A stretch of 64,000 nucleotides of DNA, from the NCBI GenBank assembly GCA_022570795.1, contig JAKUDP010000004.1, forward strand, positions 868,001-932,000, written 5' to 3'. Made by a program: the position numbers and the translations under genes. Shown here one piece after another: positions 20,706 to 32,005 of the stretch. Numbering within the stretch: position 1 is the first letter of the stretch; every line of letters starts with the position of its first letter. The notes beneath the pieces were generated by a model that did not search any database, was not told the origin of the DNA, and saw only the letters and a list, made by a program, of their open reading frames with translations. The stretch comes from Sphaerulina vaccinii. Taxonomy: Eukaryota > Ascomycota > Dothideomycetes > Mycosphaerellales > Mycosphaerellaceae.

Positions 20706-23649
20706 GAGCAGCCGACGCCACAAATACCAGATTCGGCGATTGACATTATGTCTATCGTCAACCTCACCCATCAACCCAGGTCATCAAGCAGAGGACCATG
20801 ACAGGACGATCGAAATTTAGCATTTTCAAGGCCTTTCACTGCCGGATAGACGAGCGCTTCGGCCTCCGGCGAATGGCGTTGCTGGGTTTGTACACTTGCA
20901 CTGCGGACATGCACGAGGGGACGATGATGAATGCTTACATTATTGGACCGAAGATACCACACCTCTGGGCGGGCGGAGGCAGAAAGTCTGGGACCAAAGA
21001 GGTCTTTTGGCTCATTGCTTGGCGTATTGTTGCAGCATATGAGCTTCGCGACTTAGCGCTTCTTCTTTCAGCATATGCATTGTGGTTTCAGAGAGGAGGA
21101 TGATGCGAAGAAGAGACGGAGGAGTAGGCAACGAACGCCTGCATGTATTTGTAGATGCAAGGCTCTTAAGATACCAGTTACATAACGCAGCCAAACCAAT
21201 CACTTTTACACATGTCTACTGTCGCGTGTTCATCGCATGTCCCGTTGCTGTTTCCAGGGTACGGCACCGACTATATGTGATCCCATGTGCCATCGATTCA
21301 TGGTGGGCACAATCGTGGTTCGGCACTAGAATCGGGAACCGGACACGGTACAGTATAACTATCGGCGTGGAGGTACCGAATGCTCAAAGACACCCGACAG
21401 CCAGGAAGGCTTGGGAAGCACGATATAGCACCGTTTCACGCCGTGATGTACGTCGAGCGCACAAGTGCACGCTGTGGAGGCGCCATGGAAGAAGACCTCC
21501 GAAGCCGACCTGCACGTAAACGAAGGACTAGTGACGAACTGCCGGACAGGTGAGTAGCGCTTACGATGGATCTGTTTCTGGCGTTGTGCGACACTGACGA
21601 TTTCCCACACTAAGACAAGTAGCTGCCGCTGTGACATTTGCCCTGCTTTCTTCGCCAACGTCGATTCCTCACTAGAACAAACTGTGAACTTCATCACAGG
21701 ACGGGCGTCGCGATGGAACATACGAACGAATCCGACTGGGGATGCGTTGCGGCGATGTTGTGAGGTGACGTTCATAAGGCTCTGCTCTCGAATGCCAACT
21801 TCAAACGCCCAAGTGTCCTCTATGTGCAACACACGATCACCACGGTAGTGAGGTACGTACCCGAGTCGCAGGAACCGAAAGGCGTTCGTCGCAGATGCAA
21901 TCAACCAAGCTACTGCGAAAGCACATCCTTGTACACCCACGCGCGCGATCTACTAATGCGAGTCATCACGGCGTTGTTGGTGTTGTACAAGGCTATGCCC
22001 ACACTAACCTGACATGCACTTGCGAAGCATATCGCGGCAAGGCTGCACCCCTGTGAGGCTTGAGCTGACCGTTGCCACAGTAGTACAATAGCCTCGCGTG
22101 CCAGCGGTAAGATGCTGCCGAATGGTCAGGCCAGTAGCGCGGAGTTGTGGATATGCATCCGATTCCTTATAGCTATCGTTGACGTTTGCACTGACTTTAT
22201 CAGATCATCTCGCAAGCTCTTCCTCCTGGACTGCGGAAAACAAGAAGACTGGACGGGCGAGGTCAAGGTGTTTCATATGCCTGCACAACTAATATACTCT
22301 TCAAGGACAGCTACACATGTTGGCAGTGTGAAGCGGGCGACATATTCAAGGTCCTTGGTGGCGTCCGGGGCGGCCGAGTAAGGCTGAACTCGATATTGAT
22401 GAGGGGATGCCCTTCATAGTGATGAATGTCCTGGAGTCACCAGCCGTTTCTACCTTCAAGACGAACCACCTTCCGAAGATCACCACCAACTGCTCGTTCG
22501 GCGCGAAGACTTTCCATGAAGCGTTGTCTGCACAGCCTATTAGGCCAACAAGAACAGCTGTAACGCTGCAATGCTGCAGTGTATGTAGAGACCTTCGATA
22601 GGACTCAGGTATCCCTGGTCCGTTGCGCGCGACTGCAGACAGGCTCAAGCTGCACCATCGGCGTCGACAGACCATCCCGAACCGACTTGACTACGGCCTT
22701 AAAGCTTGCACTCGCTGGTCGTCGACTGTGACAGCATCATTTTGCCGATGTTACACATGGTGTAGATGAAGCATCACAGACTGCGCGGTACAAGATGAAC
22801 GTGGCATGTCTTTGTCCATGAACCGCCGATTGTGGTTCATCTGGCCGACGAACCAGCATACCCGCTGATGCAAGCCTGCCTCGCAGCATCAGCTCGAAGA
22901 TGCTCGACCAGAAACTACCTAATCTCGCACTTGCCCTCGGACGCATACCATAGCTGCCCAAGAGTCACGATCCGCCCATCACGGTTTGATATCGAACATG
23001 GGACCACCTCACGAGCACATACGAGCACATACGAGGATATAGAAAGCATACAAGCGAGAGGAAGAGCACGATACGAGGACTCTGGGCTGCCGTCGAGGAG
23101 AATCAGCGCTAACTAGACCGAGACCTGTTCGAGCAGCAAAGTCGTCCGCCGATGGACGCCCACCGGCCATTGAAACATCATCTAGGGCCGCGTGGCCAGC
23201 AGACAGATGGAGAAAGGTTACGACAGGCTTAGGCTATGCAAAGTATCCGTTCAGCCTAGAGGCACTGCTGAGGACTCCCATATCGGCAGTGAAGAGCTTT
23301 GTCAACCACAGCTAAGCCATATGATGTTCATGACTGCTGAACTCTTCACGGAACACCAGGGAGTTTCATGCCATCCAGTTGTGATCTTCCTGACCTGGAC
23401 AATCGGTCTATTCCAGGTCTGGAGAGCCTGACAACAGTAGAAACGTTCAAGATGCACCGCATATACTGGATCAGCTCACTGGTTGAACCAAGCAGCATAT
23501 TACAGTTACATATTCTCCCAGTGCTCATAACAGCTGTGGCTGCACCTTTGCTGACACTCGTCTACAGACAGAATGAAGCGATATGGAGACGATGCTGACA
23601 CCAGTCCGCAACAACTGCATCTGGCTGATATACTCAGCAAATCTCCATC
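20706..23649. other. Gene-poor region, no supported gene
   Basis: Nearly 3 kb between CON7 and the MAPEG gene. The longest frame is 193 codons (21359-21940, minus) and has no recognisable domain. A tandem 'gagcacatac' repeat lies near 23010-23030. I see no gene or transposon ends. Confidence 0.45.
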
Positions 23650-24190
23650 CTAGAGTACAGCATTCTTGAAGCTCGTTCCAGCTTTGATGAAGATCGTGAA
23701 AAGACACCCCAGGCCAACCACATACGCCGCGCTCCTAGCTTTGGCCACAGCAACGCTAGAGCTCTTGATGTAGAGCACATTATACAGCACTCTCGAGCCC
23801 AAATAGGCTATCGTAAGGTAGTTCAGCGTAGCTGGATTCAGTTTGGCTGCACTTCCTGCGACCACTGCGGCACAGAAGGGTCCGAAGTTCTCGAAGCCGT
23901 TGGCCTGGGCTGCTTCAGCTCGGCTGATCGTGTCTTTTGTGGCTTTGTCGAGCTTTTGGTTGTTGCCCGATTGTGTCACGAAGCCTCGTGGTGTGCGAGT
24001 GTCCATCTTGTCTTTTGTGATCTTCTCATAGAGAGTTGCTCCATAGTAGCGTGGGTAGATGGAGATGGCCTGAGCGGGTCGTTAGTGAGTTATACCTTGT
24101 CGTCGTAGGCAAGAGATATAGTACCCAGTACAATGGAATTGTGTACAAGGAGATGTTGTCTCTGGTCAGATCTGGAATATAAGATGCCAT
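23650..24190 (-). CDS. MAPEG-family membrane protein
   Basis: Two exons (24190-24125 and 24069-23650, intron 55 nt) give about 161 residues. Exon 1 encodes MASYIPDLTRDNISLYTIPLYW. The splice continues AISIYPRYYGATLYEKI, the first membrane segment and loop. The family signature is RAEAAQANGFENFGPF, followed by FCAAVVAG, LNYLTIAYLGSRVLYNVLY and a last hydrophobic helix (YVVGLGCLFTIFI), giving about four membrane helices. MAPEG proteins include microsomal glutathione transferases and eicosanoid-pathway enzymes. Fungal members of this small type are mostly uncharacterised, so glutathione-linked detoxification in the ER membrane is inference. The gene is divergent from NSE1 across 375 bp. Confidence 0.82.
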
Positions 24191-24565
24191 AGTGAAGACG
24201 AAGTCGCGTAATGGTCTGCCTTTGGTGAGGAGTGAGATAATGATACTGCCGTGGGTATGCTTTATGAGATGCTCAATGGGTACAACAATATGTTTGCGCC
24301 GTACACAGTCGCCTTCTTGTATCAACTCCAGCAAGACATTCCAGAGTAGCCCCTTAGAGGCAAGCCCAAGATTCTGTGGTTATCGCACTGCATAGTGACG
24401 TGCCTCGGTCGTGGGAAGATCGTGGAAGTCTCAAAAGTCAAAGTGAGGTCGGTCGAAAACGCGTCCGACGGCGAAATTGATCTACACGTCTCGGACTTCC
24501 ACCAAGCAATTCATTCACGAAAATCAACTGTGCAACATCCACGAGAATCACAACCACTGTATACC
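24191..24565. promoter_or_regulatory. Shared divergent promoter, MAPEG gene and NSE1
   Basis: 375 bp between two start codons pointing away from each other. No specific operator is recognised. The NSE1 frame is open through part of it (from 24395), but it encodes no conserved sequence. Confidence 0.5.
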
Positions 24566-25630
24566 ATGTCCGACGACGGCGACGATGGAGCATCCTACGG
24601 GAACACGCATCGCGCGTTTCTACAAGCGCTTCTTGCACGACAGACCATCACATTCGAGGAAGCGAAGCCATTGATCTCATCCATACGAACAGCAGCGGCG
24701 GCACAGACTTCAGGACGAGCTCATCTACCCGGAGATGTGACCCAAGATGAATTCGAAGACTATATCCAACGAGTCGGCGACGCGCTCACGTCTTTCGACT
24801 TTGAGATTCGCAGCTCCTACCACCAAGTTACGCGTGAACGAATCTATGCGCTTGTCAACACGACTAGCGATGCATTGACGCAGATGGCTACGATACATTC
24901 GCCTGACGATATGGCATATGTGAAGCGAGTGATCGATGGCATGTTCGATACGAATAATACTCCGAGACAAGAGATCATGGCTATACAAGCATATCAGGCG
25001 AGGAAATTGGCGAAGGCTTCTGGGGATGTGGATAGAAGAGACTCTGGACAGAATGGAGATACGCAGACGCAGTCGAAGAATGCCAGTTTGACGCAGTCGC
25101 AAGCAGAGAAAGTGCTGGAGTCGATGGAGCAGGAGGGCTGGTTCGAAAACACTGTGATCACCTCAAGAAGCGAGAGAGATGTACATTGGTACAGTCTGAC
25201 ACAACGAGCTCTCATGGAATTGCAGCAGTGGCTCGTGGATGCCTACAATGAACCGCCTGAAGAAGGAGATGAGGAAGAACCGCATCAGAAGATCAAGTTC
25301 TGCAAGGCTTGTGCTCAGATCGTGACTGTTGGGCAGAGATGTCCGAATATGCCTTGCAATGTCAGGCTGCATAATGATTGTGTTGGAAAGATGTTCAGAG
25401 CGCAGAGGGAGAGTGAGACTTGTCCTACTTGCAAGACTGAATGGCATGACGCACCTGCGGTGGGCATCAAGGCTGCCAGTGCGAAGGAGGCAGCGAGAGG
25501 TGGAGGTGGGGGGAGATCAACGGATGGTACTGCTACAAACGGGAAGAGAAGTAGTGCTGCTCAGGTCACCAATGGGCATGATGAGGAGGAAGAAGAGGAG
25601 GAGGAAGAGGAAGACATGGATGAAGAGTGA
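24566..25630 (+). CDS. NSE1: Nse1, RING-type subunit of the SMC5-SMC6 complex
   Basis: A single exon of 354 residues. The N-terminal winged-helix region (about 1-225) includes NTHRAFLQALLARQTITFEEAK, typical of Nse1, and TQSQAEKVLESMEQEGW with a following HWYSLTQRALMELQQWL. The C-terminal variant RING (about 247-293) reads CKAC...RCPNMPC..RLHNDC...CPTCKTEW with a C4HC3 ligand order. The tail is Gly-rich then poly-Glu. Nse1 binds Nse3/Nse4 in the SMC5/6 complex and supports recombination repair in the nucleus. The frame is open to an ATG at 24395, but MSDDGDDG at 24566 begins the conserved sequence and is preferred. Confidence 0.88.
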   Translation: MSDDGDDGASYGNTHRAFLQALLARQTITFEEAKPLISSIRTAAAAQTSGRAHLPGDVTQDEFEDYIQRVGDALTSFDFEIRSSYHQVTRERIYALVNTTSDALTQMATIHSPDDMAYVKRVIDGMFDTNNTPRQEIMAIQAYQARKLAKASGDVDRRDSGQNGDTQTQSKNASLTQSQAEKVLESMEQEGWFENTVITSRSERDVHWYSLTQRALMELQQWLVDAYNEPPEEGDEEEPHQKIKFCKACAQIVTVGQRCPNMPCNVRLHNDCVGKMFRAQRESETCPTCKTEWHDAPAVGIKAASAKEAARGGGGGRSTDGTATNGKRSSAAQVTNGHDEEEEEEEEEEDMDEE

Positions 25631-25941
25631 AGCAGAGATGTGTAATGAGAGATGGCTGATGTGTGAATACCTTGAAGCGAGGAGTTCGGCGTAACAAAGA
25701 AGGCCGCGATAGAAAGGCTGAAAATGCGTGTCGCTGGGATGGAATGGTCTTGATTTGCTCAGCTCAATGATGTAGAGCTGTACACTACTACTCTACAACG
25801 TGCCTCGAAGCCGCGTAGTCTCTCCTGGGTATCCGTAAAGGCATCGTCACCACGAACGCCCCAAGCCATGCAGTAGGCAAACCAAACACCACCGCTTTTT
25901 GATTGTGATCGTGACATCCATAACAGACCAAATCGTACCGC
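25631..25941. other. Convergent 3' region of NSE1 and RPS16
   Basis: 311 bases between two 3' ends, with no features recognised. Confidence 0.5.
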
Positions 25942-26663
25942 TTAACGGTAAGACTTCTGGTAACGGGCACGGGCACCTGGACCACCGAACTTCTTTGGCT
26001 CGCAACGTCTGTTGTCGGCAACGAGAAGGGTACGGTCGTATGCAACGAGAGCCTGCTTCAGCTGGTTCTTGCTGTGCTCATCAATGTACTTCTGGTAGTA
26101 GGCGATCTACACATTCTCAATCAGTTTCCTCGTTCTTTCGGGTAGGGTATTTGTATTATCTCGCTCGATCATGTAGATGCGGCGGCCGAGTGCCTACTTG
26201 CGGAGGCTCGGTGGGGGTCAGGACATACGATGCTCTTGGCAATTGCCTGACGGATGGCGTAGACTTGCGAGGTGTGACCACCACCACGGACGCGGACGCG
26301 GATGTCGACATCGGCTGTACACATACTGTTAGCAGGTGTTCTCATTGTCCTGTTCTGTCGCTGATGTCTTCTTGTCCTCCAGGCGCAGTTTCTTCTCCCA
26401 TTGCTTCTTTCATTGCGCATCCCATCTCGTTCGCGCCGGACTTCCCACTTTCCTTTTCGCCACCAACACAGATATCACGTACCGAACTTGTCGAGGCCGA
26501 GGATGAGGAGAGGCTCGTAGACCTTGAAGCGGAGGATCTGAGGCTCAACGAGCGAAAGAGGCTTGCCGTTGACCTTGATCAAACCCTTGCCCTGCTTGGT
26601 GTGGGCGACAGCGGTGGCAGTCTTCTTCTTGCCGAAGCACTGGACGCTCTGAACGGCAGACAT
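25942..26663 (-). CDS. RPS16: 40S ribosomal protein S16 (uS9)
   Basis: Three exons (26663-26483, 26314-26229 and 26106-25942) give 143 residues, the usual length of eukaryotic S16. Exon 1 gives VQCFGKKKTATAVAHTKQGK and LIKVNGKPLSLVEPQILRFK. Exon 2 gives ADVDIRVRVRGGGHTSQVYAIRQAIAKSI. Exon 3 gives IAYYQKYIDEHSKNQLKQAL and ends with the canonical FGGPGARARYQKSYR tail that reaches the decoding site. Introns are 168 and 122 nt, longer than most in the window, as is common in ribosomal protein genes. It shares a 336-bp divergent promoter with an RCC1-repeat gene. Confidence 0.95.
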
Positions 26664-26999
26664 ATTGGAGGTGTTGTCGGCGGAAGGATGTGTTGGAGCG
26701 TTGGGTGAAGTGTCGTCGTCGTCGCGAACAAATCTCTGTGGTCGGAAGTTCGAGATGGAAGGTGCGAAAATGGCTTGGCGTGCGTGTGTGTTTGCCTGAA
26801 ATTTCAGGTTGCGACTTCACTCGTTCACTTCGCCTCTCTTCCCTGCCGACGACAACGAGAAGAACATGAGTTCATCAATACATCTTCCTGATACGGGAAC
26901 CAGTATTGAGGAATAGGAACATATCATTGCTCATCTCGAACGAGGTAAGACGAGCAGACCGAACATTACGCACTCACTACTCGCTCTTCAGTATTCACC
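26664..26999. promoter_or_regulatory. Shared divergent promoter, RPS16 and RCC1-repeat gene
   Basis: 336 bp between two divergent start codons. No conserved ribosomal-gene element could be identified with confidence. Confidence 0.45.
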
Positions 27000-28133
27000 A
27001 TGAGTAAGACTTACGCCACACCACAGCCAGTCTACACGCTGTGGGCATTTGGCTCCAATGGATCAGGTCAACTCGGCATAGGCCACACGGAGGATGCATC
27101 ATTCCCACACGCATGCAATGGCGATTCGACATTGCCAACTTCCGGCATACGACAGATCGCAGCTGGAGGTAACCACACTGTAGCAATATTTACGGACGGC
27201 ACTCTGGCCAGCACTGGTGACGATATACACGCGCAGGACAAGCGAGTCAACACTACGTGGCAACACGAATGGATCCCATGGGCAGAGAAGCACAAAATTG
27301 CTTTGTATGTCGGCGCAACGTGGTCTGCCACAATTGCGTGCTATAATGGAGGCCATTTCGCAAGTGGAAACGATTTTCTCTGTTCAGCTGGGACAGGAAA
27401 TTCTGGCGAGCTGGGACAAGGTGTTGGTCACACTCTGGCAAGGGAGGGCTGTCCAAGCCTAAGCAATCTGGTATGGGATCAGGAGAACTTCGGAGTCGCC
27501 AAGATCGCCTCGTGCATGGGTCACGTCGTGATGGTACGCACGAACGGTGAAGCATGGGGCTGGGGAAAAGGACGCAAAGGACAGCTTGGTGGGCCAGCAG
27601 AGAATGTGTGGAAGCCGCGCAAGATCGAAAGCATCCCGTTCAAGGTTGTCGATGCTGTTTGTGGCAAAGACTTCACATGTCTCTTTGGAGATCCCGCTTC
27701 AGGAGAGGTTCTGATTCTGGGTCTGGCTGGCAGTGATCGATTCGGCGTGAAGGAAAATGCACCTGGCCGCGTACAAGGCTGGAAGCAAGTCGCGGCCTCA
27801 TGGGGCTCAATCTACGTACTCCTGGAGTCTGGTGAACTCCTGTCATGGGGCAGAGACGATCATGGCCAACTCGCTCCACCAGGTCTACCACTCCTCGATG
27901 CCGTAGCTGCTGGTAGCGAACATTGTCTCGGATTGACAAAAGACGGAAAAGTCTTGGCTTGGGGCTGGGGCGAACATGGCAATTGCGGTATGCATATTGA
28001 CGACAAAGGCGACGTCAAAGGTCGGTTCAATACCATAGCCATGTCTCAGCCAGCGACAGCCATCTTTGCGGGCTGCGCAACCAGCTTCATCGTTACATCC
28101 GAACGCCTCGATCCGACCGAAGTGCCGAATTGA
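27000..28133 (+). CDS. RCC1-repeat beta-propeller protein (Ats1-like)
   Basis: A single exon of 377 residues. RCC1-type repeats are visible as LWAFGSNGSGQLGIGHTED, IRQIAAGGNHTVAIFTDGTL, GNSGELGQGVGHTL, IASCMGHVVMVRTNGEAWGW, VDAVCGKDFTCLFGD, LLSWGRDDHGQLA, VAAGSEHCLGLTKDGKVLAW and GWGEHGNCG, which together make a seven-bladed propeller. The length and small size match yeast Ats1, a partner of Kti11/Dph3 in tRNA wobble-uridine and diphthamide modification, better than nuclear RCC1 (Ran exchange factor, longer with an N-terminal basic tail). The Ats1 assignment is inference; the propeller is clear. The 3' end lies 47 bp from that of RAD9, so the 3' UTRs probably overlap. Confidence 0.78.
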   Translation: MSKTYATPQPVYTLWAFGSNGSGQLGIGHTEDASFPHACNGDSTLPTSGIRQIAAGGNHTVAIFTDGTLASTGDDIHAQDKRVNTTWQHEWIPWAEKHKIALYVGATWSATIACYNGGHFASGNDFLCSAGTGNSGELGQGVGHTLAREGCPSLSNLVWDQENFGVAKIASCMGHVVMVRTNGEAWGWGKGRKGQLGGPAENVWKPRKIESIPFKVVDAVCGKDFTCLFGDPASGEVLILGLAGSDRFGVKENAPGRVQGWKQVAASWGSIYVLLESGELLSWGRDDHGQLAPPGLPLLDAVAAGSEHCLGLTKDGKVLAWGWGEHGNCGMHIDDKGDVKGRFNTIAMSQPATAIFAGCATSFIVTSERLDPTEVPN

Positions 28134-28180
28134 GGCTTTAGCCACATACCATTCAATCGAACATTCCATGAAGCTGGTAC

Positions 28181-29814
28181 TCAGTCAGAATATGGTATCT
28201 GCAAGAACGCCATAGTGGACGCCATAATGCTGGAAATACTCACCTGAGAGAGCCGTTGGGTCGGCTCTATACCACGTTCTAGATTTGCTTGGCGCTGAGT
28301 ACGTGTAGACTCAGGGTCCTGCGTGTCTCGGCCAGTCTGCGGTGCCATACCTCTTCCACTCAAATCACGGATTGTCGGACGCATACTGGCAGTGAAATTG
28401 TCATTACTGGCATCCCATCCGAGCATCTCGTCCTCGTCATTGTCATAATTCGGAGCATCCCAGGCTTGATCGTCGTCCGCTGGCACAAAAAGGCTGTCTG
28501 GATCTGGGTCTTCCTCTTCTGCAACTGTACTGGAGGTCGTTCGCGCCTGCTGTCCTAATGGAGCTCGTTGACTTTGGCTCGAGAGTGGCTTGCTGGCGCT
28601 TGGTCGAGAGGGTGGGTATCGATCGGATGGAGTACGACTCCCAACCTGCATAGGAGCTATCGAAGGCTGTCTGCTTGATGAAGTGCCGTTTGGTCGAGTT
28701 GAGACATACTTGGCGTTCGGCTTTGGAGCGGAGGATCCAGCACGTCGGTCTCCGGTGGTCATCAGGGTGAACTCACTATGCACGCCAAAGTTCTGGTAGT
28801 CGAACTGCAGAGGTCGGTTTGGGTACGAGAAGCGTGCCGTGACGGCACCTCTCAATGTCTCGGCATGAATTGCAATAGCTCTGAAATCATTGACGTTGAT
28901 CACGATATGCAGATCTTCCTGCATGTGGAAGTCCTCGAAATCTTCGGTATGAATGGCAATAGCGGTCTCAAGTGGCGCGGCCAGCATGGCTGTATATTCT
29001 GTCAGAGCGGTGAAGCCCTTGGTGAGCTGATGGGACATACCTTTCTGATCCGCGGGCTTCTCTGTGAAGCTCGTGAAGACTACTTTGCCCTCCTGTGCTA
29101 CAAGGTCAAGCTGCTCAGTCTTTGGTCCGAAGTGCTCAGTGTACTCTCGTAGAATGCGGGAAGAGATTCGGAAGCCCTGGCTAGCTGAGGTCTTGTCGAA
29201 GAGTGCGTGCATGACTTCCACAGATTCGTATGTCAGACGATAGGTTTTCGTCATGCCTGTTCGGAGGTCAGCTCTATATCTCCATGCTTGCCAGTGCGAT
29301 CAGATTGGACAGACCATGCTTCGAAAGCATCTTGATGATAAGACGACATTCTGCAGTGTCTTCTCCTTCTTGAATTGTCACATCACAGCGCTCGATTGTG
29401 GTCTCCGGGCGCTTCGGATCGCCAACACGTCCTTTAAAAACAGCCTGTAGAGCCTTCACGGGATTTAGTTCTCTTCCCAATGAGTCCCTGAAACACTCCT
29501 ACCTTGTTGTAGAGCTGACAAGTGAATCTATCGCCACCACTAGCTTGACTGTTCGCATCAAAATCGTAGTCGATGAAGAACGCTCTTGCGTCAAGTGTGA
29601 ATGAAGCATATGCAGTTCTTGAAGAGTTTAGTGCCGTCAGTGTGAACTATTATATGATCAGCGGATGAGTAGGGTGGCGATATCTTTCTGGCTTGCGGAC
29701 CTTGTCACTTCGTGCTTCGATAGATACAGCATCTCCAAACTTGGCTAGACATTGGAGTAGCTCGAACACGCGTCCTGTTGCCTCTGGCGATAGCGAGAAC
29801 GTCAGAACTGCCAT
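28181..29814 (-). CDS. RAD9: Rad9, subunit of the 9-1-1 DNA damage checkpoint clamp
   Basis: Exons on the minus strand are 29814-29701, 29646-29503, 29453-29315 and 29256-28181, with a probable last intron at 28243-28199. The start is MAVLTFSLSPEATGRVFELL. The PCNA-like Rad9 fold continues through FTLTALNSSRTAYASFTLD, DRFTCQLYNKALQAVFKG, CDVTIQEGEDTAECRLIIK and SKHGMTKTYRLTYESVEVMH, to FQFDYQNFG-like LQFDYQNFGVHSEFTLMTTG. The C-terminal tail is Ser/Pro/Asp-rich and disordered, with SP/TP/SQ/TQ sites as expected for the phosphorylated Rad9 tail that binds TopBP1-type proteins. The length is about 475-490 residues. The 29700 donor is gtccgc, which is weak but phase-consistent. The final GTGAGT..GCAG segment of 45 nt is divisible by three and stop-free, so both spliced and unspliced forms are readable. 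Confidence 0.86.
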
Positions 29815-30025
29815 GTTCGATGTTTTCTCGAGGTTGTTGCTCTCTTTTCCTGGCAGAAGTCTGGGCAGGCGCGAACTTGACGCGCTTCTTTCGGCAAGAC
29901 CCCAAACCAACATCAACAACATCCCATACCAAACATCAACTGTCATCGGTTCTGACTGAAATTCTTATTGGAAATGAATTCTTGAGTCTCATCATCCAGA
30001 GACGTAGCCATACTGTGCTGCGAAG
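29815..30025. promoter_or_regulatory. Short divergent promoter, RAD9 and LRR gene
   Basis: Only 211 bp separate two divergent start codons, the most compact divergent promoter in the window. No specific binding site is recognised. Confidence 0.5.
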
Positions 30026-31742
30026 ATGGCTACAACTACCGCACAATTGCCCATTGATTTCTACCACCTCCTCTCGGCTGAGCTAGCAGAACGCCTAGAC
30101 TTCTCGACACTCTTCAACTGTATCGCAAGCAGTGCACAGATTGCGAACAGTGGTGCCATTGCTGCACTCTATCGGTATGAGACCTAAGGCGGACTCAGTC
30201 AAGCAATGGTGCTGACCTGCATCTAGCATCTCGCAAGTTGCCCCAGTCAAGGGCGGCGGAGAAGGTCTACCACTAGCCGAGCAAGAATTGACGGTCCAAC
30301 GATGGTCGATACTATGGCGTACGATCATCCTGTCAGCATTTGGCAAGACCTTACATCCATACTGCCGACACCTGCGACATCTGGATTTGAGAGATCTGGG
30401 TGAGCTCCTCGACGACGACAAGTTCCGTGGTAAGATCGCAAAGCAATTCTTCGCGGGCGAGCTTGCAGAATTTCACTACGTATATTCGACATCGACTAGA
30501 GGCCGACCCGCGCGACTGGACATTAAGAAGATCGTCGCAGCAATTGGAGACAAAATTACACAGAACAGTCCATTACTGGAGGCCCTCTCGGAGCCAGCAA
30601 ACTCCAGCGTACTATCGAGTGTGCTGGCAGACTGGGCTCCGAGGTTGCCGCATCTCAGAGAGCTAGATCTCTACGATGGGAAGGCTCTTGCCAACGAAAC
30701 ATTGCAGAAACAGCTGCATCAGCACTGTCCCGATCTGAGCAGCCTGAGGATATACTCGTCCCTCAACGATGATGCGGACCACGCTATTGCCACATTCATC
30801 GATGGCATGCAGCCAAACACTTTGACCTACTTTGAGACCATCAGTCTATGCCGACTCGGAGCAGAGACATGTCTGGCTCTAAACCACCATGGCAAGAGCT
30901 TGGGATCCCTGAAACTGCTATTGACAGATGATGGCTTGCCCGCACTTGCTTTACTGCAAGGCTGCACATCTATCTCAACCTTAGCTGTAGCTTCTTCCAC
31001 TGGCACATCTGATCTTAAAGCTACCCAGAATGACGCTTTCTTGGAGATCGTTGAGTGGTTGCGAAGCTGTGCACGACTGACTGAGGTCAGTTTCACTAAC
31101 TTTGTGTCTGCCCCGGACTTGCTTCTTCCTGTATTGCTCAATAAGGACATCAAATTGCAGAAGCTGCAGATCAATGCCAGCGAGGGTGGAATGTATGTGG
31201 TCCAGGCTCATCGCGACTTCCACCAAGCGCTGAGCCAGCAACCAAGCTTGAGAAGACTGTTGCTGCGAGCAGATCCGGACCCTGCCACAAGAGACGACAT
31301 TGATGCTCTCATGGACGCTTTCACATCGCTTCGAGATCTCCGAGAGTTGAGCCTGTTTCGCATCAGCGACTACTTTACGGACACGCATATCAGCAGGCTT
31401 GCCGTGAGCCTCCCCAATCTCGAGGAGCTCTATATCGGAGGCTATGGAATCAGTGATGCAGTCTTTGACAGTCTAGCAGGACTGAAGAATCTGCGGGTTC
31501 TGACTTTTAGCGGAATCACTACTTTCACTGAAGCAGGCATCGTGGGCTTTGTCGATAAGATTGAGGAAGGAAACAGAGGTCTCGTCTTGGCGGTTGACAA
31601 CGCAGATCCAGACAGTGTCTTGACACAGGAGAGCCAGGACATGATCAGAGATGCCATATTCAACAAGCTTGAAGGCAGATTCGAATATCAGCCTCTTCGA
31701 GATCCTAATATGCCCGAGTTTGATACAGACGACTCAGACTAG
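30026..31742 (+). CDS. Leucine-rich repeat protein (F-box/LRR-like)
   Basis: Two exons (30026-30174 and 30227-31742; intron 52 nt with a gctgac branch) give about 554 residues. The N terminus (LPIDFYHLLSAELAERLDFSTLFNCIASS) has the spacing of a degenerate F-box. The remainder carries repeated LRR elements such as CRHLRHLDLRDLGEL, LPHLRELDLYDGKAL, CPDLSSLRIYSSL, LGSLKLLLTDDGL, LRDLRELSLFRISDYF, LPNLEELYIGGYGI and LKNLRVLTFSGI. The acidic C terminus ends DTDDSD. A role as a substrate receptor of an SCF ubiquitin ligase is plausible from the F-box/LRR architecture but not proven. It is the divergent partner of RAD9. Confidence 0.72.
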
Positions 31743-32005
31743 AGGGCCTGGTCGGAAACATTACGCTTATATCTTTGGAGATATCGGCTTCGCCCACCGG
31801 GCTGAGGCAGGCAACGTGAGCTTGTCACCTGGAGTTTGCTACATACGCAGGCGTCCATATCCGCTAGCTATGTATCCAAGCTACCAAAAATCGACGAGTT
31901 ACACGACGTCATCGGGACGTTCCCGCAGCAGACAAATCTCGCATGACAAGGGCTTGAACCTGGACCTGCATGCACAAACGAACAACAACTTTGAAGTCAT
32001 GAACG

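Noticed and set aside
31743..32005. Possible TPP riboswitch upstream of THI20
   Set aside because: The leader has short hairpins (for example atatct/agatat near 31770) but lacks the conserved CUGAGA and CCUGAUCUGG..AAUGCCAGCG-type blocks needed for a thiamine riboswitch.
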